NCBI GenBank assembly: GCA_030533445.1
Contig: CM060068.1
Coordinates: 12,181,479-12,245,478 of the forward strand
Reading direction: 5' to 3'
DNA: 64,000 bases
Source: Cyprinodon diabolis
Lineage: Eukaryota > Chordata > Actinopteri > Cyprinodontiformes > Cyprinodontidae
Positions 28,111-40,260 of this stretch are shown one piece after another; positions within the stretch are counted from its first letter, which is position 1, and every line of letters begins with the position of its first letter. The translations under genes and the position numbers were made by a program. The notes below the pieces were generated by a model. The model saw nothing but the letters and a program-made list of their open reading frames with translations. It made no database searches and had not been told where the DNA came from.

Positions 28111-30559
28111 AATGTCCTTCAGACAGACGAATTTGTCACATTCTTTTTATCAGGTCTCTTCTCCGAGGTCTTAGGTAACTTTAAATAGTCTCTTTGTTTT
28201 TTAATACCCCTTTTTGACACTTAATATGCAGCAAAGTTTAGTCTAACAGGAAATATGTGCCAAAGAGAGCCTTAGCAGAATACTGATAAGACAGTGGATT
28301 TAAGTGGGATTTATGGCAGGGATGAGCTCTTCATTTATTCTTTGTAATACCTCTGTCCTGCGTGTTGTCAGGCTTTGGGATGGGGCTTTGTCTCTGTCAT
28401 GATGCATCTACGTGTAAAGCTTTTTTTTCTGCTACACAGGCGAGAAAGACTTCAAAGGTTGGGATATGAGCCAGCACGATTGATCGACAATTTAGCAATG
28501 CAACAACTTGTCCAAGAATAAAACTGATCATTTATCATTATCAAATTCTGCACGTTCGGGTTCAGAAGCAGTGTAAGGGGCAGCAGCAATATGTATAAAG
28601 CTGTTGGAATATCTTTGTCTTCTCTCCTTCTCTCTTTCCCTTTCTCTGTCTAAAATCACAGTGAAGGTATGTCAACATATATTAACACTATTTATTAATA
28701 AAGAATAAACAACTGTAGCCACTGACTAGATGGATTGATGGGTAAAACAACAATAAAACAATAATTATTACAAATTTTTTTTTTTTTTTTTTTACTTGTA
28801 GTAGACTTTAGATATTTTAGAATAACAACAGCATTTAACAGCATACCAAAAAAAATTGCTTTGACGTCGTGTATCTGAATACAACATAAAAGCGTAGCTC
28901 TACTTTGATCAGAGGGACTGGTCATGACAATACCTGTATTCTGTCACATTTCATATACTGTGCAGGGTTTTAAACTGATTAAAAGCTACAAGCAGCTGTA
29001 TTTGGACTTAAGATGATTTTCTACATTACATGTGATTCTTATATTCATCTTGATTTTTTGAGTGAATATCTTATGCTTAAAGGGCCCAATAACATACAAT
29101 GCCTGTAACATGTGTTCGTCCTAATAGAGCTCACATAGTCCTTTTTTATTTCATTTTTTCCCCCATTTTCTTAGTAAATGTAAACCTTGTTGTACACCAT
29201 TGCAACTACTCACACATTCTATTGCATCCAATAATTTTGCCCCTTTTTTAGTCTTGATATTAGGCTATTTCTCTTTTTTCCACACCAACTGTAGAAATCT
29301 CTTTGTTTACTCATTAGGCACATATGCAATATACCTCCAGTCATTTGGTCTTGTTATGGTAAATACCGAAAGTGCTTAGGTTTACTAAAGGGAGCAAAAA
29401 TAAAGAGTAAAACACATACATAATATATAGAAAGTCAACAGGGTGCCATAATTTAATTGGAAAGTCTTTGCATGCAACCCGAGTGAACTACTGGCATAGG
29501 AATCTGTAGTCATTAAGGGACTTTGCCCCTTTATCGTGTCACATCAAGTGCATCATATTTAATGCATGACTTTTTTGAGGAGTCTATGTTATCAGAGTCA
29601 TTTTTTATCCTTGTTAATAAAACACAAAATACAGATGTATACAATCAGGCAGATGTATTTAGCAGGATGTGCATAATGCATTGCATGGAAATACCTAATG
29701 TATAGCAAATGATCCAAATGAAATCCAGTTTGTGCAAATATATACATTTGATCATCTTCTTTATTTATCAGAATGTTAAGTGAAGAACCTAGGTCTCTTT
29801 CATGGTTCAGCCTTTACAAGGTTAAAAAAGATAATTTTTTTACTGTAATATATTTTTGCTCATGATGAAAAGAAAATCATAGCTTATTCAAAGAAATGGT
29901 CATAGAAAGACTTTCAGGAAATCTGCTAAACTGTTTGAATTGTCAAGAGTAACAAAGAACCACAAGACCCCTGTTCAACACTTGATTGATGCACTGGGGA
30001 TTGCAGCTTTAATTCTGAGGCATATTTCTACCCATTTAACACATCTAGAATAAAAATCCCTTTTTGCAAAATAGCTACAAAGAGAATCAGATGCGATGGA
30101 GATTGTCTATAAATGACATATTTTGAAGTCAGAAGAAAAACAAACCCAAAGTTCAAGTGGACGGACATGAGGTTGTCCTGAAAGGGCACAAAGTACCGGT
30201 GGGAAACCAGGAGGTCGCCTTAAAAGGGCACAGAGTTTACAAGGTTAGAGGCAACTAAGAAGAACCGCAGAGGCCAGTGGCAAAGGTTAATGGAGAACTT
30301 AAAGAAAGGCTTGAAGACGGCTTATGTGCACAGTGAGCAGCAGGTGAAGGTGCCCCAAATCCATGTGAGAAGGCTGTGGGACCTGGAGGCAGAGTGGAGT
30401 AGGATTTGAGAACTCAAAACTAAAAAACTATTTAGCTGCTGAGTCATCTTAAAGTTCTGGATCACTGAGTGAAGTCCCATAGCCTTTAGTCTTACCACTG
30501 CAGATCTTTTCCAACCTTTGGCAAAGAGTGGAATATGTTATACCCAGTGCCTGATTGCA
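28111..30559. other. Intergenic, possibly with 5' LINE remains from about 30140
   Basis: No gene. Homopolymer T lies at 28777-28793. From about 30140 composition changes to purine-rich (AAAGGGCACA repeated at 30182 and 30223), which may be the worn 5' part of the LINE relic that follows. Confidence 0.4.
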
Positions 30560-32160
30560 TAGAACATTATTTATCCCTGGGTCCTCTAGAGAAGACACAC
30601 ACCGGAATCCAGGAATTCCTGAAGCTGTAGAAGATCAACAGCACTCTAAGACCCTTCATTGCAAAACTCCATTCGGCTGTGGAAAACCACACTTGAGGAT
30701 AATTCCATAATCTCCATCAAATGTGGAATATTCACAGGAGACACTCGGTTTCTGTTCTGCATAGGCCAAAAACCCCTCAGCCAAATAATCAACAAGACTG
30801 GCTATGAATACCAACATCAAGCTGTATGGTCAGAGTGAACAAGACATCAATTCGCTGATCAACACCACCAGGAGCTACAGCTGGGACATCAGAATGTCAT
30901 TTAGGCTGGAGAAGTGTGGCAGAATAGTGACAGGGAGAGGGAAGGTAGTCCACTTAGAGGAGAATCCCACCCTCAGAAGGGAGAATAGCAGATGTAGAAG
31001 AAAGCTAAAAATACTTTGGAAAACCAGAGAGAAATGGCAACTAAGGGCCAGAAGGAAAGCTGCAACAGCAAAATACCTGAATCGTTTAAGGCAAGTTCTG
31101 AGAAGTCAGCTCAATGGTAAGAACATATGGTAAGGTCTAGGCATCAACAGTTATACCTTGACAGTAATCAGATACCCTGCTAGGATAATAAAGCTGGCCT
31201 AAGTAGACAATTCAGGCCACTGACTTTAAATCATGAACAGTAGAAATCCAGCTACACAGACTACACACTAAGCACAAAAAGAAGGCAGAGGCCTAGTGAG
31301 CATTAAGCCACCACTGAAAATGAAACATCCAAGATTCAAGGATACATCAGGAAGATATTCCCAATGTATGAACCAGTCCGTAAAGGTCTCAGACAGTGGA
31401 TGCTGGAAATTAAGAAGCTAGAGGAACATAGGATGTACAGTACCACCGACAGGTAGCTGAAGTTGCTGATATGTCAAAATCCTACCTATGGCTAGAGATG
31501 GCCTGGCTGAAGGACTGCACAGAAGCACTGATCATGTTAGCACAGGATCAGACCTCGAGCACCAGACAAGATCCAAGGTGCAGGCTATGCAAAGAGGCCC
31601 TAGAAAGAATCCACCATCTCAAAGCATGGTGGCAGGAAAGGTATACATGAAACGTCAAATCTGGCGGGTAAAGTGTACAGAAAAATCTATTGAGAATAAA
31701 AACTGGAGACCCCCAGGTCAAAATGGGAACCACCTCTCAAGGTGGCTAAGATCTTGTGGGACTTCCAGATACAAACAGACAAAATGGTTCTGGCCGACCA
31801 ACTTGACATTGTGATCATTGATCAGCAGCAGAGGTTGGCTTTAGTGAGTAATGTGGCCATCCCAAATTATCATAATGTCAGGAAAAATTAATGAGTAAAT
31901 GGAAAAATACCAAGAGAAGAACTAGAAAGAGCCTGGAAGGTGAAGGCGCAGTACTGTCCGTGGTCATTGGAGGAATCTGGGCAGTAATCCCCACATTGGA
32001 AAAGTGACTGCAACAGATACCTGGTGAAACATCAGAGATCTCAGTCTAGAATGTACAGTTCTATAGACAGCTAAGATACTGCAAAGAACTCTGAAGCTCC
32101 CATGCCTCTGGTAGAGGACCCGAGCTTGAGATGAAGAAGCCACCCACCCAAACGGGAGTA
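30560..32160 (+). pseudogene. R2/R4-like non-LTR retrotransposon relic (RT to endonuclease)
   Basis: Coding traces appear in order but in different frames. A reverse-transcriptase thumb/palm end is readable at 30600-30960 (AKLHSAV-, FCIG-like, then KLYGQSEQDINSLI and MSFRLEKCGRIVTGRGKVV). YLNRLRQVLRSQLNGKN at 31072-31125 follows. A zinc-knuckle segment RQDPRCRLCKEA lies at about 31563-31600. The restriction-enzyme-like endonuclease region KMVLADQLDIVIIDQQQ (31782-31834) corresponds to the family's PD...D motif, but the Pro is now Leu. Stops and frameshifts are frequent. The presumed 3' end lies near 32160. The CCxC knuckle plus PD-D/ExK nuclease order is typical of R2/R4-type LINEs. Confidence 0.75.
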
Positions 32161-32169
32161 CGAAGATGG

Positions 32170-33698
32170 GTGGGTCACGAAATGTCTAATTGTGTAATTT
32201 TCTTACCTTTAACCAGTTGATGTTGCCTCTATGCAACCATGTCTTATTTTTCTCTCATGAGCTATTTAAATAAACTTGGCTTTCCACATACATTATACAG
32301 CTCTGCCTATCACTCTATAGATTGTTAGTTTTTTCTAATACAGAACTTAAAAAGAACAAAGGATCAAAGACAAATAAAAATAAAAATCTATTTAACACAA
32401 ATTCAAACTGTGATGAAGCCACATTTATTAACTTCAATCCTCAATATGTTAATATGAAAATAATAAATTATGTGAAACATATAAAGTTTTAGAATAAAAT
32501 ATCTGAAAAACATAAACAAAGTGATAACTCAGTCCTATGATTTCAATAAACTGATTGTTTGCTTCAGTAAAATATGTTTTTCCTCTGCATTAGGCCTGGC
32601 CTTTATTTATATTATTTCACCTACTGCTGGCACCCTGCCCACATGCATCATTGACTGTGCCTGGGGCACCAAGTACCGGGTGACACATAAAAGAAATTGG
32701 GCTTCTGAAAAATCATAATTATAGTAGCTAATCATATGAATAACATATTCAAAATAAAACTATGCAAAGCATATTGTTTGAAATAAGCAATGCAAAAATA
32801 TTTGCTTAAGAAAACATGAACATCTTTCCAGCTCCATGAGCCCAGTATGTAATTAAATAGTGAAAAAAGCTGTGCTGCAGGTGTTGCCTTAACAAAGTCA
32901 TGAGTGGATGAATCCAAAACAGCGTGGATACAGGAAAAATGAAAAACCCTTGCAATTATTGCTGTCAAAGTTAATGCATTAACTCAAATTAATGCATCCT
33001 CTTTCCATACACTTTGAACCTCATCTGCGCTGAAGTTTGGGCATTATTTTGTTTCTGCTTCAGCTGTTTCCACCATTTCTTAAAAGGTTGGGAGACTGTT
33101 CTATTCTGTCCCCATTCCTGTCTACTTCTTCTAAACATGTTTAGACAGAGGAAGAGAAACAAGACATTTAGGGTATTTTTTTTTTTACTCTTGTAGAAAA
33201 GAAAAAAAGCAGGGAAAAAAAACCCAGAACAAAACAAAGCAAAGCATTATTTTGTGTGCAGTTATCCGATATTGGAGCAGAACTATAATTTTTATAATCA
33301 CAAATATAAAAAACAATAAATAAACAAAGACATGAGAAATTATCCCATAATCACTCTTTAAAAAGAAAAGGGGTCTCAAACTCAAATTCTCAAGGGCCTC
33401 TGTCCTGTTTTAAAATATGTTTTTCTTGCTCTAAACACCTAAATCACAAAGCTTAACTACCAAACTAGCAGCAGTCAAGCTCTGCTAATGAGCTCAAACT
33501 GGAGTTTGGTTTGTTGAAGCAGAGACACTTCTAAAGGTTGCAGCAAACTGCCCTGTGAGGATCTGAGGTTTAAATCACTCCTGTAGAGAAAGAGCAATAT
33601 CAGAAGCAAATGATGGATCACATCATGCATTAAATTGTGCCATTAGAATCAATATGCAGCATGTTAACATAATCTTTGGGATAAGTTTGATATATTTA
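32170..33698. other. Intergenic, AT-rich
   Basis: No gene or bounded repeat. Overlapping frames at 32989-33385 are low-complexity F/K-rich artefacts. Confidence 0.5.
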
Positions 33699-33744
33699 TT
33701 ACATCCCATATTAACAAGGATCCCCCTGTTAATATGGGATGTAA
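33699..33744. repeat. Perfect 18-bp hairpin
   Basis: TTACATCCCATATTAACA (33699-33716) and its exact complement (33727-33744) flank a 10-nt loop, AGGATCCCCC. The flanking bases remain partly complementary. The stem is shorter than a typical pre-miRNA. Confidence 0.85.
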
Positions 33745-33769
33745 AATAATTGTTATACTTCTAGCAATT

Positions 33770-34245
33770 CCGGTCCGCGACCCCTAGGGGGTCCATGGAT
33801 GTACTGCATGGGGGTCATGAAAGCTTTGGTTGATCAGACTTTTTTTATATTCCTCCTGCAATTTTTTCCATTAACTGAAATGTCTTTACATACACATTAA
33901 CAATAATTTAACACATTGTAGTAAACAGATAAATGGAGGCAGAAGATGTCTTTCAGTCATCAATGCACATATTCAGCGACACACAGGAGCTCTTTCAAGC
34001 TGGGCACCGTTTCATTTACAACATCTGTTCCATCAACCAGGAATCACAATCAGATATACTTTAATAATCCCAGGGAGAAATTACTTCTGTTACATTACTC
34101 CACCTGTAATAGTGTGACTTTAGGACTAGTTTGATATAATACAATTTTATACAATATATATAATTAGGGGGTCCCCGCTCCATCTCCTCATTGGTTTGGG
34201 GGTCCTTGGCCTGTGAAACGTTGAAGACTCGTGCTTTAAAGGATA
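33770..34245. mobile_element. Possible hAT-like element
   Basis: The left part GGTCCGCGACCCCTAGGGGG TCC and the right part GGGGGTCCTTGGCCTGTGAA ACGTTGAAGACTCG are the kind of ends seen in fish hAT elements (a GGTCGCGACCCC block and a GGTCCTTGGC...GTTGA block). Exact termini and target duplication were not found. Confidence 0.35.
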
Positions 34246-34855
34246 AATCCCAGTTATATATATTACACTTTCAATGCTTGCATTTTACTTCTTCAAACGT
34301 AATTTTTTTCCTAATTTTAACACCTCTTAACATTTTTTCTCTCATTCATTGCAGTTGTTTTCAAAATATTATTATTGAGAAGATATTGTAAAAAAGAAAA
34401 AAAGAGAAACATCAAATAGATACTTTATATTCATACTCTATATTTATATTCACCACAGAGTACTCAGGGCTCGCAAATGTCCAGCATTGCTCCTGATTTT
34501 ACCTTTTATCTGACAATATGACACGGATGTTTTAGCAGAATCAGGTTCCTCATTAGATGTGGTAATGTTAGTCTGCAAAGTCCCACCCCAGTCTCCTTGT
34601 GTATGCTTTGTTCAAAGTGCTGTGGTTATTCAACTCTGAACCACTTAGCTTCAGTCACTCTGGAGCCAAGTTAACATCACAGACATGTTCATTATAAAAA
34701 GACCCAGTATGCTGAGGGATAAAATTTAAAGGTAATGTTCCTGCTGGTATGCAACGAGACATAGGGCACTCAGTGCAGGTATTTAACTGTTGGTTTTAAA
34801 TTAATGATACTTGAATAAGAGTTTTTTTTTTACATATTTAATGGTCCGGGCCCTA
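34246..34855. other. Intergenic, nothing recognised
   Basis: AT-rich. No coding or repeat signature. Confidence 0.5.
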
Positions 34856-35600
34856 TCCCTACTGCCAGCAATCTGCACAGATTATGGTCTGCATTACCAT
34901 AGTCCTACATGATTCATGTGCTCAGCACAGTCATCTGATGATATTAGGGTCAGACATTGCGGGGCATGGTTCTTTTCTAAAGTCCTGAGCCTCCTTCTGT
35001 ACTCTGTCAAGAACCTTTCTGTCAGCTAAAGTGCAACCACACCAAGATATCATTAATATTCTCCTTTTAGCAGAATTTATCTATAAGGACAAGTGACAAT
35101 TCTAGTACACACACTTTTTTAATGACATCACACAGTACATACGCAAGTGAGTTTTTTTTTTTTTTTAACAAGTAGAGTGGTGTTGTTATATGCCCATATG
35201 AGCAGGAGGAGTTCAGTGTCAATTTGTTGACAGAGCACCCAGTGGAAAGTTTTTCAACTCAACTGTAAGAAAGTTGTTTTGATGTTTTTACAAACCAATC
35301 ACAGTCATGTTATAAAGAAGCTCTATAAAGACTTTTACTGTTCAAGTCAGTTGTACAGTCGAAGGCGTTAAAGGTGTGCAACACAGGAATCAGTATGCAA
35401 CCCAGGTGGACCCCATTGTTGAGGAGTAATAGAATCCCAAGCGGACTAATTGCAATTGGGCAGTTAGAATGTCTTTTATCCGTCTACAGGAGTGATAGGA
35501 GACACCCAGCCTGTGAAGCCTGGATACCATTCCTGCCAGGAGAGATGGTGTTAAAAGCTGAGCAGAATCCACAAACAGCATCCTTTCATGAGAAACATTT
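34856..35600 (-). pseudogene. LINE reverse-transcriptase relic (L2/CR1/Rex1-like)
   Basis: Minus strand. 35390-35581 decodes to LFVDSAQLLTPSLLAGMVSR followed by LHRLGVS and ILTAQLQLVRLG, a worn copy of the LF-DYSSAFNTI...L..LG...DFLT.R.Q.VR motif around the first catalytic Asp of LINE RT. Downstream on that strand, 34880-35060 gives CGCTLADRKVLDRVQKEAQ, matching the C-terminal part of these elements. The intervening palm domain is lost or replaced. Not functional. Confidence 0.65.
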
Positions 35601-36414
35601 TATTCCAGATGTGCTGGCATGTTTGACAGTATTATAAAACATAGTTTGTAAAAAATATTCCATCCAAATAGCTACATTTTATCCATAATTGTACAAGGCT
35701 GGAACTTTAAATAAATATTTTGATAAATGTGTGTTATCTTTGACAAACTGGATGAATTCGTAATGTATTTTGCTTAAGAAACAGTGATACATTCACACTA
35801 GGGGGGGAAATCATCAATCCAACACTGAATAAAAACATGCTGCCAAGTCATATTTCAAACATTAAAAATTTCGAGCAGCCGGTGAGTGTCGAAGCAACTC
35901 ATTTTGATGAATAGCTATTTTAGTGGCTATATTGTTTACTGAAAAACACTTAAGACTTCATCCCTGAAGGAATGTCATTTTCGAACTCATTTTAGAGCTC
36001 ATTTTGTGGATGAGCGTGGTTTTGGACGAAGGTAAATCAGGAAGGCGAGATGAGCAACCCAGTCAAAGGAAAATAAAGGAATAACATAGTGAAGCATTGA
36101 GGATAGTCATAAAGGCTGTTTCTCAGAAACACCATTAGCCACCAGCTGTTTCCCTGTCTGTCAGGCTACTGCTTTGCAATCTGCACCCTTTCCAGGCAGA
36201 ATAACCTTGTTTATCATTCCTCTTCCAGTAACTTTATGACAACATTGTCAGTGATTAAAAAAGGCAGAAGAGTTGAAGTAGAGACGTCAAAATATGTCAT
36301 CTAGAGTGGTTTGTGACTGCACCCTCATTTATACCTGACATCATTTATGGTTTAAGGTTTTTTTTTGCCACTGTACAAGGCAAAAGTCTTAAAAAATAAG
36401 TTAAAGGTAAAAAA
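35601..36414. other. Intergenic, nothing recognised
   Basis: AT-rich spacer between a LINE relic and a solo LTR. Confidence 0.5.
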
Positions 36415-37130
36415 TGTTGGGATCTGGGGATGTACCACCTTCCACCAGCAGAGTGCGCCGTGGGTCTCCTGGGCTGGAGCCCTCCAGCACACCTGAGACT
36501 CATCTACTCATCAGGAGACCTTCCCTACATAAGCAGCTGCCAGACCTTCCTTCAACGCCGCAGTGTTGACCTTAGTTTGGTTAGCAACCTGAGCCTCTGT
36601 TACCCGAAAGAATCTTAGTCGTCTCAAGTGAGAAAACTGATTCTAATCCTCCTCTGTCTTTGCTCACAGGAAACCTGTCTCAAGCCTGAAGCTCTGGGTG
36701 AGCTTAACCTGCCTTCCAGCCCTGGTGAGCCAAACCTGAAGATTCCTATCTGGATTTCCCCTGCTGCTCTCAGAGAAGAGCTGGAAACTCTGATCAAGGT
36801 CTGCCATTCAGAGTCAGAAGCTAGACGCTGCTGCTGAGTGTGCACTCTGCTGAACCAACAGTCTCTGGACCCAACGGTTCCCTCTCTCACAAGAGAAGCT
36901 TGGACTCCTTCAAGGTAGACTCAGAATTATCCTAAAGAATTCAATTGATCATCTGACTACCTGGCTAATCAAACTATCCATTTCTGCAGACTTCAGTGAA
37001 CCCAACCCGGACCAGTTCCAGATCCAGTCCATGTTCTTGTGTCTAACTACTTCAATAAACTCTGTTAAACTTTTTACCCAGCCTCCGTTTGTGTTCTGCA
37101 TGTGGGTTTGATTTAAAACCAATCATGACA
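36415..37130 (+). mobile_element. Probable solo LTR (716 bp)
   Basis: Begins TGTTGG and ends ATGACA (TG...CA ends). It has a TATA-like CCCTACATAAG at about 36521 and an AATAAA at 37054-37059 followed by a T/GT-rich stretch, in the U3-R-U5 order. The flanks are both poly-A, so a short target duplication is compatible but not informative. No tRNA primer-binding site or internal region follows, hence solo. Frames inside (36430-36890) are incidental. Confidence 0.6.
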
Positions 37131-38931
37131 AAAAAAAAAAAAAAATAGTATTAACAATATATATTACATCTATCACAGAAAAGAAATATGCCAAAAGGTG
37201 AAATCCTGATTTCTGTATAAACCTGCTGCACACAAAATTAACCCATGAGCATACAGCTTTCATTGTGATCACACCCAAACTGTTTCTAGGCTGTTAAAAA
37301 ACTATAATCCTTGCTAACTTAGAAAATATTATTAGCATGATGTTATTATTAGAGATAAGACTGAATCTCAGAGTAGAATGCATTTTGCCTTAACAGTGGT
37401 GTAACCTGTAGTTCAATTTGTCATTAAAAAGTACACAGAAGATGGTCAATATTATTAGTGATTTTGCCTAAAATCAAGCTATCAAACAGTGAGACAGTGG
37501 TGGGTGGTAATCTATTGTTTTGGGTGAATCAGAAAAGACAGTAATTATATTAATTGCTCTACCTTCAAAAAACATGTTTTTTAACAGAAAAACAGAAGAT
37601 ATTTTTATCTGTTTACTTTTGTGGGGAGGTGGATGTAAATGCCTGGTTAGGATAAGTGTTCACTTTAAAGCCAGTGACTCATATCAGAAACCTTTCTTAC
37701 TAAACTGTTTGACTGAATTGCATTCTAACTAGGAACATTTTGAAATGCATTTAACAGAATTTGATTTTGTCGTATAATTGGATTGAATTGATTTCTCATT
37801 TCTGTAAATATTTGGGGTCTGTTTGTTCAGTTAAGTGTCTTGGATGACATTTTTTTGTTATTTGACATCCGTAATTGCGGTGGGTGTGGTATGTGATATT
37901 TTGCAGCTCCAAAAATTCAGTATTAGCTGTCAAAACAAAAATATGATTTATTGTAACAGGTTTTGTATATGGTGCAGTAACTTTGTAAACCCCCTCTGAT
38001 GGGTCTCATCTATCCTTATTTGAGTGACATTTTATACTAGCAACACGCACTGAATGTGCATATGCCCAGTCTTACAAATCTAATGACTATGTTCTCATCT
38101 AACAATCCTAAACACAAAACCTAAAGTCCCCTTTCCTGCTTAAAGTAAAAAACAAAATCTCCTGTAATGAATTCAGTCTGTCTAAATTTTCATTTTAAAA
38201 AGTATGATATTAAATTTGACTATGATGGTGCTCAAAAGGAATATTTTAAAAGGTTTTCCATGAAGAGCATATTTGTTAAGCTATGGCTTCACATTATAAA
38301 TGCACCATCACTACTGGGTCTTTGTAAAGGTCACTTCAAGTCAAACAGCAGGGTTCATTTGTCTCTCTATCAAATCTAGAAGAAATTCTCTGAGGCGATT
38401 TTCACACCACATTTTCTGACCATTTTCTTTTAGATGCCAACTGCATTATGACTCAGAACAAGAATAAAACTATGAAATGACAAGGCATTTTATTCAGGAT
38501 ATCAGGGTTATAGATCAGCGAGGAGAAAAGCTGTTATAAAGTTGGAGGATTGTGAGTTTGAGTTTAGTTACCCAACCTGATTTAATGTGCCCCTGGGGGG
38601 AACCCACCTTACACCAAAGTGGACTGATGATCTATGTAGGACAGTGTTTAGGTGAATCTAACTAATATAGAGCTCTTAGATTGCTCAGTTTAATGAGAAA
38701 AGTGGGTTCGGTTTATAATCGTTTTTAACGACTTAAGACATACAGTCCTGTTGTCAAATTTACATCTACTCATTAATACAGATATTAATTTTGCAAATAG
38801 AAAAGCTTTTAACATAATTATGACTAGCTAGCTGACCTCCTCTCCTATTATAAATTAGAGAGAAGAATTAAACTGGTTGGTTTTATAGATCAGATCAGGT
38901 TTTAACCTGCCTCTGTTTGAGTTTAAATTTA
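37131..38931. other. Intergenic, AT-rich
   Basis: Starts with an A-run. No gene or bounded repeat recognised; small frames at 37520 and 38167 have no family resemblance. Confidence 0.5.
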
Positions 38932-38972
38932 TGTCATGATCTCCGCACTGATGTCTGGTCTGAGCACTCATT

Positions 38973-38995
38973 CCCCCCCCCCCCCCCCCCCCCCC
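38973..38995. repeat. Poly-C tract, 23 C
   Basis: C23 followed by TTTTT, within the LTR-like element. It is absent from the paralogous copy at 54.9 kb, so it expanded after the two copies diverged. Confidence 0.9.
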
Positions 38996-39205
38996 TTTTT
39001 AGTGCCGCCCAGTTCTTCTTAACCCACTTATCTGATCCACCTACATTAGTCTCTATATAACCAGCCTTCAGACCAGTCATCAGTGCCAGATTATATCTAG
39101 TGTGTGGTGAGACTTATTCTAGCATTCCTGTGTTCTATCTACCTGATCCTGAGCTGTGCTGCATGCCTCTCAACCTCTGGCCTGCCTGTTCCTGTCTGAT
39201 CTGTT

Positions 39206-40021
39206 CAGTGTTGGGCACGTTACTTTGAAAAAGTAATTAGTTATAGTTACAGTTACTTCTCCCAAAAAGTAACTGAGTTACTAACTGAGTTACTCCATAA
39301 TAAAAGTAACTAGTTACTAGTAAAAGTAACTATTGCGTTACTTTTGTGTTTCTCGCCCCCGTAACCCCCCGTAACCCTCACCAGCCAGCCCCCACCTTCT
39401 CGCCGTGTGTTTCCAAAGCCAGCTGAATAGAGTGGATGACAAAGACAAGAACCTGCAGAGTTTTGCATTTATTGCAACTTATAGTAAATGACATCGGGGG
39501 GAACGCTATCTGATGGGCCTATAAACCCAGTCCATCCATCCATCCATCCATCCATCCATCCATCCATCCATCCATCCATCCATCCATCCATCCATCCATC
39601 CAACATTAGATCGTTCACGCTCTCCGTAGTTCCCCTGTGGCGCGAGCACAACGTGGCTGTTACACGCCTTTAGCGAGCATGCGCATTTCCTGTCGCTTGC
39701 GCGGTGAATTGTGCCTCCTGCGCTGTGCGGAGATGCAGGGGAAACTATCTGATGGGGAAACGCAGCTCGCTGGAGTCCTCCTCACTCTCCATCTTTCTGT
39801 GCGTTAAGACCCGTAACAGCCAATCTCATCCTCCCCTCTCTCATGACAAGGCGCGCACGAGTCCTATCATGAAAAAAGGTACATTGTGCGACCTGAGCAA
39901 GGTGCAGAAACGGGGTGTCGGCAATGATAACTGTGTTATAGTTACATTAAGTGTAATAATTTTGATTACTCGTTACTAAAAAAAGGTAACGGCGTTAGTA
40001 ACGCCGTTACTCCCATCACTG
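39206..40021. mobile_element. Non-autonomous hAT element, 816 bp, with 8-bp target duplication
   Basis: Termini CAGTGTTGGGCACGTTACTT and CGCCGTTACTCCCATCACTG. The subterminal region is built from repeats of AGTTACT/AAGTAAC. An exact 8-bp duplication GATCTGTT (39198-39205, 40022-40029) flanks it. A paralogous element at 54.7 kb holds a single GATCTGTT (complement at 54706-54713) as an empty site. It carries no transposase and is interrupted by a CCAT array. Confidence 0.92.
39531..39601. repeat. (CCAT)n tetranucleotide array
   Basis: About 18 uninterrupted CCAT units inside the hAT element. They create false open frames on both strands (HPSI and MDGW repeats). Length probably varies between individuals. 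Confidence 0.97.
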
Positions 40022-40260
40022 GATCTGTTTGCCTGATCTGCCCTCTGACTAATTCCTGATCTCGGCCTGTGTACCGAACCTGGAACTCTGATCCGACTCC
40101 GACCTGAATTCTCCCTTGGCACCTCTCTGACCTCCCGGCTCTGACAACCGACCATGTCACCAACATCCGCTGTGGCTTTGCCCTCTGGATCATCCTGCCT
40201 ACATTCGTCTGCTCGGTTCTGATCACCTGCCTGTCCTCCTACCACAAATACATCATTGTC

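Larger units (their letters stand above)
38932..40260 (+). mobile_element. LTR-like element family L (copy 1), split by a hAT insertion
   Basis: Starts TGTCATGATCTCCGCACTGA. It shares, in order, CCCAGTT, ATCTGATCCACCT, ACCTGATCCT, TGCCTCTCAACC and CTGTT...GATCTGTTTGCCTGA with the reverse complement of 54525-54984. A TATA-like CTATATAACC lies at 39053-39062. There is no coding capacity. The assignment to LTR type rests on the TGT start, TATA box and C/T-rich body. The right limit is approximate. Confidence 0.55.

Noticed and set aside
39469..39673. Frames with HPSI / MDGW repeats that look like a repeat protein
   Set aside because: Produced by the (CCAT)n array.
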